In this document: one piece after another, positions 1 to 6,301 of the stretch
Layout of the letters: the number at the start of each line of letters is the position of its first letter
Position numbering within the stretch: position 1 is the first letter of the stretch
Assembly: GCA_013001365.1 (NCBI GenBank)
Contig: JABDMQ010000018.1
Coordinates: 1-8,455, forward strand
Direction: 5' to 3'
From: Flavobacteriaceae bacterium
GTDB lineage: Bacteria; Bacteroidota; Bacteroidia; Flavobacteriales; Flavobacteriaceae
DNA length: 8,455 bases
The notes under the pieces: model-generated
The model's input: the letters and a program-made list of their open reading frames with translations, nothing else
Told to the model about the DNA's origin: nothing
Database searches by the model: none
Translations under genes and position numbers: made by a program

Positions 1-453
1 GATTACGCTGTTGGTGCACAACTTGGTTATTCAGGTCAATACCTAAATGTGCTGTATGATCCATCTTTCTTCGAAATTGACTTTACAGGAGGATTCGATG
101 TCTCTGATGATTTCTTCTTAGGCATCAATGCAGCTTATTTAAGTGGTGAAGACGATGGTCCAGGATTTACTGGTGTGGCTCTTTATCCACAATTAGCGAC
201 TTCAGACAATTTCACACTCGGGTTAAGAGGCGAGTATTTTGCTGAAGATGGTGCTTTTGGGGCAATTGGAACTGGTGTTGTTGATTCAAGCGTTATAGCT
301 GCTTCCTTGACGGGAAGCTATGTTATAGACAATTTAACGATAAAACCTGAATTGAGGCTAGACAGCGCATCAGATGATGCTTTCGTGGACAATGACAGGA
401 TGGCTACAAAAAGCTTGGGTTCATTTGTTCTAGCTGCGGTTTATCAATTCTAA
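1..453 (+). CDS. Outer-membrane beta-barrel porin, 3' end only (BBP2/OmpL-like)
   Basis: Only the last 150 codons are in the window; the reading frame is open from base 1, so the true start lies upstream. The protein is built from alternating hydrophobic/polar stretches of about 8-10 residues separated by Asp/Gly/Ser-rich turns, as expected for transmembrane beta-strands. It ends in AAVYQF, and a C-terminal Phe after an aromatic-rich last strand is the classic outer-membrane insertion signal. The strand pattern near the end (LTGSYVIDNLTIKPELRLDSAS) resembles the OmpL-like/BBP2 porin group of Bacteroidota. It lies 28 bases upstream of the P-II gene on the same strand, so it is probably the first visible gene of a porin-glnK-amt operon. 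From that context I infer an outer-membrane route for ammonium or another small nitrogen compound; the sequence itself does not show the substrate. Family assignment is from memory of the pattern, not a search. Confidence 0.8.
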   Translation, partial: DYAVGAQLGYSGQYLNVLYDPSFFEIDFTGGFDVSDDFFLGINAAYLSGEDDGPGFTGVALYPQLATSDNFTLGLRGEYFAEDGAFGAIGTGVVDSSVIAASLTGSYVIDNLTIKPELRLDSASDDAFVDNDRMATKSLGSFVLAAVYQF

Positions 454-473
454 CTTAAAATCTAACTTAAAAC
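451..473 (+). repeat. Short tandem repeat at the porin stop codon
   Basis: The 10-mer TAACTTAAAA occurs at 451-460 and again at 463-472, a 12-base period. The first copy begins with the porin stop codon, so together the two copies supply two consecutive TAA triplets in the same frame (451 and 463). The repeat fills most of the 28-base gap before the P-II gene. It may be a replication-slippage product that acts as a back-up stop and an A/T-rich translation-initiation leader. It is too short to call a regulator site. Confidence 0.5.
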
Positions 474-481
474 TAAATACA

Positions 482-820
482 ATGAAAAAAGTTGAAGCAA
501 TCATTCGGAAATCAAAATTCTCCGATGTTAAGGAAGCCCTTCATAATGTAGGGGTGAATTTTTTCTCCTACTGGGATGTTACAGGTCTTGGTAATGAAAA
601 AGAAGGTCATGTTTACAGGGGTATCGCTTACAGTACCAGTGACATCCAAAGGCGATATATATCTATTGTAGTGAACAACGATTTTGAGGAAATCACTGTA
701 AAGACCATTCTGGAATCTGCGAGAACCGGTGAGGTTGGAGATGGTAAAGTCTTCGTTTCGGAAATAGACAAGGCCTATAGAATTCGTACTGGAGAAAATG
801 GTGGCGAAACGCTAAAATAA
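482..820 (+). CDS. glnK: P-II family nitrogen regulatory protein (GlnK/GlnB-like)
   Basis: This 112-residue protein is the usual P-II length and begins MKKVEAIIRKSKFSDVKEAL, matching the family's first strand and helix. The B-loop (TGEVGDGKVFV, residues 82-92, with Lys89) and C-loop (RIRTGE, 100-105) that bind ATP/ADP are intact. The T-loop (about 36-58) is recognisable from YRG at 45-47. Tyr50 lines up with the uridylylated Tyr51 of E. coli GlnB, but the loop around it is unusual: GNEKEGHV replaces GRQKGHTEL, so Gln39, which helps coordinate Mg-2-oxoglutarate in characterised proteins, is Glu here. The gene is 24 bases ahead of amt, the standard glnK-amt pairing, so the expected role is a trimeric cytoplasmic sensor that docks on and blocks the ammonium channel when nitrogen is plentiful. 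The symbol glnK rests on that linkage. ATG at 482 follows an A/T-rich leader without a clear Shine-Dalgarno. Confidence 0.95.
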   Translation: MKKVEAIIRKSKFSDVKEALHNVGVNFFSYWDVTGLGNEKEGHVYRGIAYSTSDIQRRYISIVVNNDFEEITVKTILESARTGEVGDGKVFVSEIDKAYRIRTGENGGETLK

Positions 821-844
821 TTAACTAACTATCACATTTTAAAT

Positions 845-2086
845 ATGGAATTACTAACTACAAATAATGTATGGATGATGATCTGTACAGCACTCGTTTT
901 CTTTATGCACATGGGATTTGCATTTCTTGAAATCGGGTTGACAAGACAAAAAAATACCATTAACATTTTATTCAAGAATATATTCATTATTACCGTAGGA
1001 CTTCTTTTATATGCCTTGGTTGGTTTTAATTTGATGTATCCTGGATTTGCGGAAGGTTCTTCTGGAATCTTCGGATTCGCAGGATTCGGATTGGATTCAC
1101 CACTGACTGCAGAAGGGGCGTTGGACCTCAGTTATAATGAGGGATACACCTACTGGACAGATTTCTTGTTCCAAGGAATGTTCGCGGCAACTGCTGCAAC
1201 TATCGTTTCTGGAGCCGTTGCAGAACGTATCAAGATAGGTCCATTCATGATCTTTACGATTCTTTACGTTGGTCTTATTTATCCAATTGCAGGATCATGG
1301 AAATGGGGAGCTGGCTTCCTAGATATGAGAGAAACACCATTTTACGACTTTGCTGGATCTACACTTGTTCACTCCGTTGGAGGATGGGCAGCCTTAGTAG
1401 CAGTATGGCTACTCGGTTCTAGAATCGGTAAATATAAAGATGGTAAACCTCAAGCCATACCAGGTCACAATATTCCATTAGCTACAGCTGGTGTACTTAT
1501 ACTTTGGTTAGGATGGTTCGGTTTTAACGGTGGATCGGTACTTTCTGCTGACCCTGCATTGACTTCATTGACATTGGTAACAACATGTTTGGCAGCTGCT
1601 GCCGGCGGTGTCGTTGCAGCTTTAGTGTCGACTGTGATGTTCAAGAATCTGGATTTAACGATGTTCTTGAACGGCATACTAGGTGGGCTTGTAGGTATTA
1701 CGGCAGGTGCTGATCAAATGAGCCCAACAGACGCGATTATCATAGGTGCTGTTGCTGGAGCGATCATTGTATTTGCTGTAAGCTTGATCGATAGATTGAA
1801 GTTGGACGACCCTGTAGGTGCAATTGCAGTGCATTTGGTTTGCGGTATCTGGGGAACCTTGGCTGTTGGCTTGTTCGGTGAACTTGCAAGTGGTGCTCAA
1901 TTCGTCAGCCAATTGGTTGGTGTAGGTTCCTATGCTGCAATCTGTATAGTTTCGTCATTCGTCATATTATACATACTTAAGGTAACCGTAGGAATCAGGG
2001 TTTCCGAAAAAGAAGAACTTGAAGGACTTGATGGTCATGAACATGGTATGGATGCCTATCCAGACTTTAGAATGAATGAGCATTAG
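845..2086 (+). CDS. amt: Ammonium transporter, Amt/AmtB family
   Basis: A 413-residue polytopic inner-membrane protein of Amt/Mep/Rh type, which conducts ammonium as a trimer. The conserved core is complete. The twin pore histidines are His176 (in DFAGSTLVH) and His330 (in AIAVHLVCGIWG). Asp168 lines up with the structural Asp160 of E. coli AmtB, FQGMF (109-113) holds the outer Phe-gate candidate, and GWFGFN (223-228) gives the second. AVAERIK (124-130) is another family hallmark. The hydrophobic profile fits 11 membrane spans with the N-terminus outside. Unlike E. coli AmtB there is no extra cleavable signal peptide; the protein starts directly at the first span. The cytoplasmic tail (about 386-413) keeps EELEGLDGHEHG, the conserved segment that contacts GlnK. 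The tail then extends into AYPDFRMNEH. It follows the P-II gene and is closed by the hairpin at 2109-2140, so it is probably the last gene of the operon. Confidence 0.97.
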   Translation: MELLTTNNVWMMICTALVFFMHMGFAFLEIGLTRQKNTINILFKNIFIITVGLLLYALVGFNLMYPGFAEGSSGIFGFAGFGLDSPLTAEGALDLSYNEGYTYWTDFLFQGMFAATAATIVSGAVAERIKIGPFMIFTILYVGLIYPIAGSWKWGAGFLDMRETPFYDFAGSTLVHSVGGWAALVAVWLLGSRIGKYKDGKPQAIPGHNIPLATAGVLILWLGWFGFNGGSVLSADPALTSLTLVTTCLAAAAGGVVAALVSTVMFKNLDLTMFLNGILGGLVGITAGADQMSPTDAIIIGAVAGAIIVFAVSLIDRLKLDDPVGAIAVHLVCGIWGTLAVGLFGELASGAQFVSQLVGVGSYAAICIVSSFVILYILKVTVGIRVSEKEELEGLDGHEHGMDAYPDFRMNEH

Positions 2087-2108
2087 GATTTAGTTTTGTT
2101 TGTTAGTG

Positions 2109-2140
2109 AAAAACCTCGAAGAATTCTTCGAGGTTTTTTT
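2109..2140. terminator. Bidirectional intrinsic terminator between amt and ppc
   Basis: Bases 2109-2138 form a perfect palindrome centred between 2123 and 2124, with an EcoRI-type GAATTC in the middle. As RNA it can fold into a stem containing CCTCGAAG/CTTCGAGG with an AATT loop. It is flanked by an A-tract (2109-2113) on the left and a T-tract (2134-2140) on the right, so each strand reads a stem followed by U residues. The T-run is longer for amt (7) than for ppc (5). It lies 22 bases after the amt stop and 23 bases beyond the ppc stop, where a shared terminator for two convergent genes is expected. Confidence 0.9.
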
Positions 2141-2163
2141 ATTTACGGAAGTATAGTAGGAGT

Positions 2164-4743
2164 TTAAGCCGAATTACGACTAGCATTGATGTTCCCAAAC
2201 AAGGAACGCGTGACCATCTTCTGATAGACTTCTAGTTCCTTGCCTGATTTTACACCCTGCTTTTCCATATCCTGGATTTTTTTTAGAGCATACTGTTGGA
2301 TCGTGATAAGAGGTAAAACGATCGATTCCCTTACATTGATAGATGCTTTTCCAACAGGCTCCTCTTGCATTAGTTCGTCAAAACCAGTTAGTTTCAAAAT
2401 AAGACGTTTTGAAGTTTCGTATTCTTCATGGATAATATTCCAGAATCCTCCATATTCAGAGTCTTGCGACATATATCTGGTTAGTTCAAAAAACGATTTG
2501 GACAATGACATCATACTGTTCCCAATAAGAGTCTTGAAAAAACTAGATGTCCTGTAGAGATTTTGGACTTTTTCAAATTCTCCTTTGTCTTCATAATGTT
2601 TTAATGCGGTTCCAACACCAAAGAAACCAGGAACATTTTGTTTTAATTGGCTCCAAGAACCAACAAACGGTATAGCGCGAAGATCTTCAAATACCAATCC
2701 ATCAGACTTTCCTCTTTTGGATGGACGGCTACCTATGTTGGTCTTGGCATAATACTTAAGCGTACTCATATGCTCCAAATAGGATATGAATTTAGGGTGT
2801 GCCTTGAAATTAGAATAAGTCTTATAACTCAATTCTGCAAGATGCTCCATGATTTCCCTGTTTTCCGGCAACATGCTCAAGTCTGTTTCATTTAGGCTAT
2901 TGTCAATCCCAGAACTGATCAATTGCTCCAAATTATATTGGGAAGATTCCAAGGTGCCAAAATTCGAACTGATCGTCTGGCCTTGAATAGTAAGCTGTAC
3001 TTCATTATCTTCTATGGTCGGTCCTAAGGAGGCATAAAAATTATGGGTTTTCCCACCGCCTCTGGCAGGTGGGCCACCTCGACCGTCGAAGAATATCACT
3101 GAAATCCCGTTTTTGCGAGCTACCGCTGTCAACTCCTCTTTAGCCCTATAGATCGCCCAATTCGCCATTAAATAACCGCCATCTTTCGTGCCATCGCTAA
3201 ATCCAAGCATAATGGTTTGCTTGTTTCCGCGTTTCTTCAGATGGCTGGAATAGCTAGGATTTGAGTAAAGTTCTTGCATAACTGAAGGTGCATTTTCCAG
3301 ATCCGTAATGGTTTCGAATAAAGGAACGATGTCAACCGTTAATTCTTCATGAAATGCCACTAGTTTAAGCATGGCGAATAATTGCATGACATTCAATGCT
3401 GTCTGGTTATTGCTAATGATATATCTATTGGCAGCTTTTTCACCATTGGTATCTTGAATGGTCTTTATGGTCATCATTGTTCGTAAGGATTTCAATGCGT
3501 CTTCGTCCTTTAGGTCATAAATGTCAAAACTCCCTTTTACTTTTGATAGGACCTTTACTTGTTCTTTTTCTGAAAGCTCGTAATAATTTTTCGGCAAGAG
3601 ATCTTGTCCCTTTTCCAGAATATCCTGAACCATCGCATTGAATACCTTATTATGTACACGACTATCCTGCCTGATGTCCAACAACGCACAATGAAATCCA
3701 AAGAGATGTATCTTGTTCAATAAACTTATGACCTCAGTTATGTAAAGCGACTGATGTTCCTTTACAATGATCTCTTTTATTTCTGTGAGTTCATTCTTTA
3801 AGAATTCCAGGGTTAATTCAGATGGCTGGTTGGTAATGATATTGTACAATTCCTGCTCGAGATGAATAACGCGATTCTCAACACCTTTGAACGATAATTT
3901 GCGACGTAATCTCCTTACATCACGATAATAATTCTTGATTATGGTTTCTCGAAGCCGTTTTGAAACTTTCAAAGTTGTCTCTGGCGTAACAAATGGATTG
4001 CCATCTCTATCGCCACCAGGCCAAAAACCGATATTGATTATTTCATTTTCAATATGCTTTCCTTCAAAAATATTCTGTTGAATATAATCGTAAATCGTTC
4101 CGAAGGATTTATAAAAAACGTTTTCCAAATACCAGATCAAACTTTTAGCCTCATCGTAAGGCGTAGGTTTCTTATGCTTGAAGAATGGTGTCTTACCTAA
4201 TTGAGCAAGAAGGTCGTTGATCCTTAAAAGATCATTCTCCCTAATTGCCTCTGTTAGGTCAGTTATAATTCCAAGAACCGATCCAGGATAAAACTGTGTT
4301 GGATGAGCTGTTAGCACGATCCGCACCTTGAACTCCTCCAAGTATTGCTTAAGCACTTCCAACTTGCCACTTGAACTTGCCGACTCCTTTAGGCTTCTCA
4401 GGGTTCCGATTCCTTCCATGTTATTTACAATTGGAAAAGCAGCATCCTCAATAGCATCAAAAAGGACGACTTGACGTTCGATGTATTGAATGAACCTGAA
4501 CAACAGTTTAATTTGGCTCTCTGGAGATCTTCGAGCTTGGTATTTCCGAAAAAAAGTATCAACAATGGTCGTTGGGTCATCTCCAGCTGCAAACCCTTTT
4601 TTGCAAGTTTCATGAAACAAAGGCAATAGGACGCCGGTCTTGGTAATGGTATCAAATGGCAAGGTCATGAAGATACTATTGTATATCTGATACTTAGACA
4701 ATACGTTATTATTGAACCTCGTTAATTTAGGCTGTGTTGACAT
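2164..4743 (-). CDS. ppc: Phosphoenolpyruvate carboxylase
   Basis: PEP carboxylase (859 residues; E. coli 883) fixes bicarbonate onto PEP to give oxaloacetate, refilling the TCA cycle in the cytoplasm. Visible motifs, in order: VLTAHPT with catalytic His147 (E. coli His138), GGDRDGNP (243-250), LDIRQDS (355-361, Arg358 matching Arg396), VPLFET (Glu477, metal ligand), GFSDGTKDGG (Asp517 and Lys520), the glycine loop FFDGRGGPPARGG (551-563), GSRPSKR (671-677), LRAIPFVGSW (688-697) and a C-terminal SRNSA. Two departures from the classical enzyme stand out: Asp553 occupies the position of E. coli His579, and the usual RNTG end is RNSA, although the Asn equivalent to Asn881 of the aspartate-inhibitor site is kept. 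It is a full-length, apparently active, divergent Bacteroidota-type enzyme. ATG at 4743 is chosen because the KLTRFNNNVLSKYQIYNSIF start is typical of these homologues as I recall them. No convincing promoter is visible upstream; the best -7 candidate, TACTTTTA at 4771-4764, has no matching -33. Confidence 0.96.
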   Translation of the reverse strand: MSTQPKLTRFNNNVLSKYQIYNSIFMTLPFDTITKTGVLLPLFHETCKKGFAAGDDPTTIVDTFFRKYQARRSPESQIKLLFRFIQYIERQVVLFDAIEDAAFPIVNNMEGIGTLRSLKESASSSGKLEVLKQYLEEFKVRIVLTAHPTQFYPGSVLGIITDLTEAIRENDLLRINDLLAQLGKTPFFKHKKPTPYDEAKSLIWYLENVFYKSFGTIYDYIQQNIFEGKHIENEIINIGFWPGGDRDGNPFVTPETTLKVSKRLRETIIKNYYRDVRRLRRKLSFKGVENRVIHLEQELYNIITNQPSELTLEFLKNELTEIKEIIVKEHQSLYITEVISLLNKIHLFGFHCALLDIRQDSRVHNKVFNAMVQDILEKGQDLLPKNYYELSEKEQVKVLSKVKGSFDIYDLKDEDALKSLRTMMTIKTIQDTNGEKAANRYIISNNQTALNVMQLFAMLKLVAFHEELTVDIVPLFETITDLENAPSVMQELYSNPSYSSHLKKRGNKQTIMLGFSDGTKDGGYLMANWAIYRAKEELTAVARKNGISVIFFDGRGGPPARGGGKTHNFYASLGPTIEDNEVQLTIQGQTISSNFGTLESSQYNLEQLISSGIDNSLNETDLSMLPENREIMEHLAELSYKTYSNFKAHPKFISYLEHMSTLKYYAKTNIGSRPSKRGKSDGLVFEDLRAIPFVGSWSQLKQNVPGFFGVGTALKHYEDKGEFEKVQNLYRTSSFFKTLIGNSMMSLSKSFFELTRYMSQDSEYGGFWNIIHEEYETSKRLILKLTGFDELMQEEPVGKASINVRESIVLPLITIQQYALKKIQDMEKQGVKSGKELEVYQKMVTRSLFGNINASRNSA

Positions 4744-4893
4744 GGACTTCTTTATTTTGTGAATAAAAGTAATAAAGGATAACTAGAATCTATATTCGAG
4801 GAAATATTTTTACGATTTATTTGCATATATGGCTTTAGTAATGAAGAAGGCTTAAAAATCCATAATGCTTTTTGTTTAATATGCATTTAAAAA

Positions 4894-4923
4894 TTTGCGT
4901 TTTACGATAATTTTGTACTTTTG
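4894..4923 (+). promoter_or_regulatory. Bacteroidota-type promoter for metK
   Basis: TTTG at 4894-4897 and TACTTTTG at 4916-4923 are separated by 18 bases. This matches the Bacteroidota sigma-A consensus TTTG-N17-23-TAnnTTTG. A second full -7 match, TAATTTTG (4908-4915), sits immediately upstream but lacks a properly spaced -33. Transcription is predicted to start at about 4928-4931, just before the riboswitch-like leader, so the transcript would begin essentially at the aptamer. The start site is inferred from spacing. Confidence 0.7.
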
Positions 4924-4936
4924 ACGCCGTGTAAAA

Positions 4937-4988
4937 GAGGAGAGATTTGACTGATTGCAACCTCGTATAAAAAATGCTAAAGGCAGTG
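4937..4988 (+). promoter_or_regulatory. SAM-II-like riboswitch aptamer in the metK leader
   Basis: The leader carries the conserved blocks of the SAM-II (metA-type) aptamer in the right order: GATTTGA (4944-4950), TTGCA (4955-4959) and GCTAAAGG (4976-4983), with an A-rich linker (4967-4974) before the last block. The H-type pseudoknot can be drawn. P1 pairs GAGG (4937-4940) with CCTC (4961-4964). One P2 segment pairs ACTG (4950-4953) with CAGT (4984-4987); a second short one is either ATT/AAT (4954-4956 with 4973-4975) or GCA/TGC (4957-4959 with 4975-4977). P1 is short, and AGA (4941-4943) separates it from the GATTTGA block, so it departs somewhat from alphaproteobacterial examples. The position just ahead of SAM synthetase supports SAM feedback. 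SAM-II is known mainly from alphaproteobacteria; I recall Bacteroidota members but could not check. No S-box core motifs are present. Confidence 0.7.
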
Positions 4989-5000
4989 ACCATTTCCTGC

Positions 5001-5020
5001 GACGCAAGCGTCAAATCTCC
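5001..5020 (+). promoter_or_regulatory. Possible expression platform / anti-aptamer strand
   Basis: TCAAATCTC at 5011-5019 is a perfect 9-base complement of GAGATTTGA at 4942-4950, which contains the conserved SAM-II loop block. Pairing the two would be incompatible with SAM binding. Immediately before it, GACGCAAGCGTC (5001-5012) can form a 4-bp hairpin with a CAAG loop, sharing two bases with the anti-aptamer strand. The start codon follows 16 bases after the element in an A/T-rich stretch, and no U-run follows, so control of translation is more likely than termination. The switching mechanism is inference. Confidence 0.45.
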
Positions 5021-5036
5021 AAGTAAATTTATATAA

Positions 5037-6296
5037 ATGGCATATTTATTCACCTCTGAAAGTGTTTCAGAAGGGCATCCGGACAAAGTAGCTGATCAGA
5101 TCAGCGATGCTTTGATAGACAATTTCTTGGCCTTTGACCGAGAATCTAAAGTAGCTTGTGAAACTTTAGTGACTACGGGGCAAGTTGTGTTAGCAGGGGA
5201 AGTTAAATCCACCACATATCTCGACGTACAAAAAATTGCAAGAGACGTTATAAATAAAATCGGGTACACGAAAGGAGAATACATGTTTGATGGAAACTCC
5301 TGTGGCGTGCTTTCTGCCATTCATGAACAATCGCCAGAAATAAATCAAGGCGTTGATCGAGAAAAAAAAGAGGAGCAAGGTGCTGGTGACCAGGGGATGA
5401 TGTTTGGCTATGCTACGGACGAGACAGAGAATTTCATGCCTTTGGCATTAGAATTATCTCACCGCATCTTAAAGGAACTAGCAGCCTTAAGAAGAGAAAA
5501 CAAAGATATTTCCTATTTACGTCCTGATGCGAAATCGCAAGTGACCATTGAATATTCCGATGATAATGTACCTCAAAGGATCGATGCCATTGTTGTTTCA
5601 ACACAACATGATGATTTTGATTCAAGTGAAGAAGTAATGCTCAAGAAAATCAAATCTGACATTGTATCGATCTTGATACCAAGGGTAATTGCTAAGTTGC
5701 CTGCAAATATCCAGAAATTGTTCAATAATGAAATCACCTATCATATAAATCCAACAGGTGTTTTTGTAATAGGTGGGCCGCATGGGGATACTGGATTGAC
5801 CGGACGCAAGATCATTGTCGATACCTATGGTGGAAAAGGGGCTCATGGTGGAGGTGCTTTTTCCGGTAAGGACCCTTCGAAGGTGGATCGCTCTGGAGCT
5901 TATGCTACACGCCATATTGCGAAGAACCTCGTCGCTGCTGGTCTATGCAAGGAAGCATTGGTACAAGTATCCTATGCGATCGGCGTTGCTGAACCGACAA
6001 GCATTAATGTCGAAACTTATAATACTGCAAAAGTGGACATGACTGATGGCGAAATAAGCAAGATCGTGGAAAGGCTTTTTGACATGCGCCCTTATTTCAT
6101 CGAGAAACGGTTAAAACTAAGAAATCCTATTTATTCTGAAACAGCGGCCTATGGCCATATGGGCAGGACTCCGGAAATTAAGACCGTATCCTTTACCAAT
6201 CCAACAGGTGAAACAGTTAGCCAAGAGGTCGAGACCTTTACTTGGGAGAAATTGGATTATGTGGACAAGGTGAAAAAGGCGTTTGAACTTTATTAG
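5037..6296 (+). CDS. metK: S-adenosylmethionine synthetase (methionine adenosyltransferase)
   Basis: This cytoplasmic enzyme converts methionine and ATP into SAM, the cell's main methyl donor. All signature segments are present in its 419 residues: SEGHPDKVADQISDA (11-25, with His14 and Asp16 of the ATP/metal site), QSPEINQGVD (98-107), the methionine-loop hexapeptide GAGDQG (115-120), GGPHGDTGLTGRKIIVDTYGG (246-266), the phosphate-binding GGGAFSGKDPSKVDRS (271-286) and ETAAYGHMGR near the end (368-377). The length is somewhat above the roughly 384 residues of E. coli MetK, with extra residues in the central region (about 150-230) and at the C-terminus; I believe this longer form is usual in Bacteroidota. 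ATG at 5037 starts directly with MAYLFTSESVSEGHPDK, the expected N-terminus. The leader carries a promoter and a SAM-II-like aptamer, pointing to repression by its own product. A lipoprotein gene follows after 5 bases, probably in the same transcript. Confidence 0.98.
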   Translation: MAYLFTSESVSEGHPDKVADQISDALIDNFLAFDRESKVACETLVTTGQVVLAGEVKSTTYLDVQKIARDVINKIGYTKGEYMFDGNSCGVLSAIHEQSPEINQGVDREKKEEQGAGDQGMMFGYATDETENFMPLALELSHRILKELAALRRENKDISYLRPDAKSQVTIEYSDDNVPQRIDAIVVSTQHDDFDSSEEVMLKKIKSDIVSILIPRVIAKLPANIQKLFNNEITYHINPTGVFVIGGPHGDTGLTGRKIIVDTYGGKGAHGGGAFSGKDPSKVDRSGAYATRHIAKNLVAAGLCKEALVQVSYAIGVAEPTSINVETYNTAKVDMTDGEISKIVERLFDMRPYFIEKRLKLRNPIYSETAAYGHMGRTPEIKTVSFTNPTGETVSQEVETFTWEKLDYVDKVKKAFELY

Positions 6297-6301
6297 TTGA
6301 T

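Noticed and set aside
1465..1912. Minus-strand open frames inside amt (70 and 77 codons), considered as antisense genes.
   Set aside because: Their translations are low-complexity or featureless and the plus-strand gene is fully convincing, so they are shadows of amt codon usage.
2240..2895. Plus-strand open frames within ppc (105 and 82 codons).
   Set aside because: They are opposite a complete enzyme with every motif in frame and show no signal, domain or initiation context of their own.
4829..4855. Tiny open frame (MALVMKKA) upstream of metK, considered as a leader peptide.
   Set aside because: It lies upstream of the predicted metK promoter, has no run of methionine or other regulatory codons, and is on the opposite strand to ppc, so it leads neither transcript.
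4901..4912. The 12-mer TTTACGATAATT occurs here and again at 8435-8446, considered as a shared operator for metK and the peptidase.
   Set aside because: One shared A/T-rich 12-mer is expected by chance in a window of this size, and the two sites sit at different places relative to their genes.
4921..5014. TTGACGC (4921-4927) complements GCGTCAA (5008-5014), considered as an outer closing stem of the leader RNA.
   Set aside because: The 5' half overlaps the promoter -7 element and lies before the predicted transcript start, so it should not be in the RNA.
4744..5036. S-box (SAM-I) riboswitch considered for the metK leader.
   Set aside because: The S-box core segments and four-way junction layout are missing, whereas SAM-II blocks are present in order.
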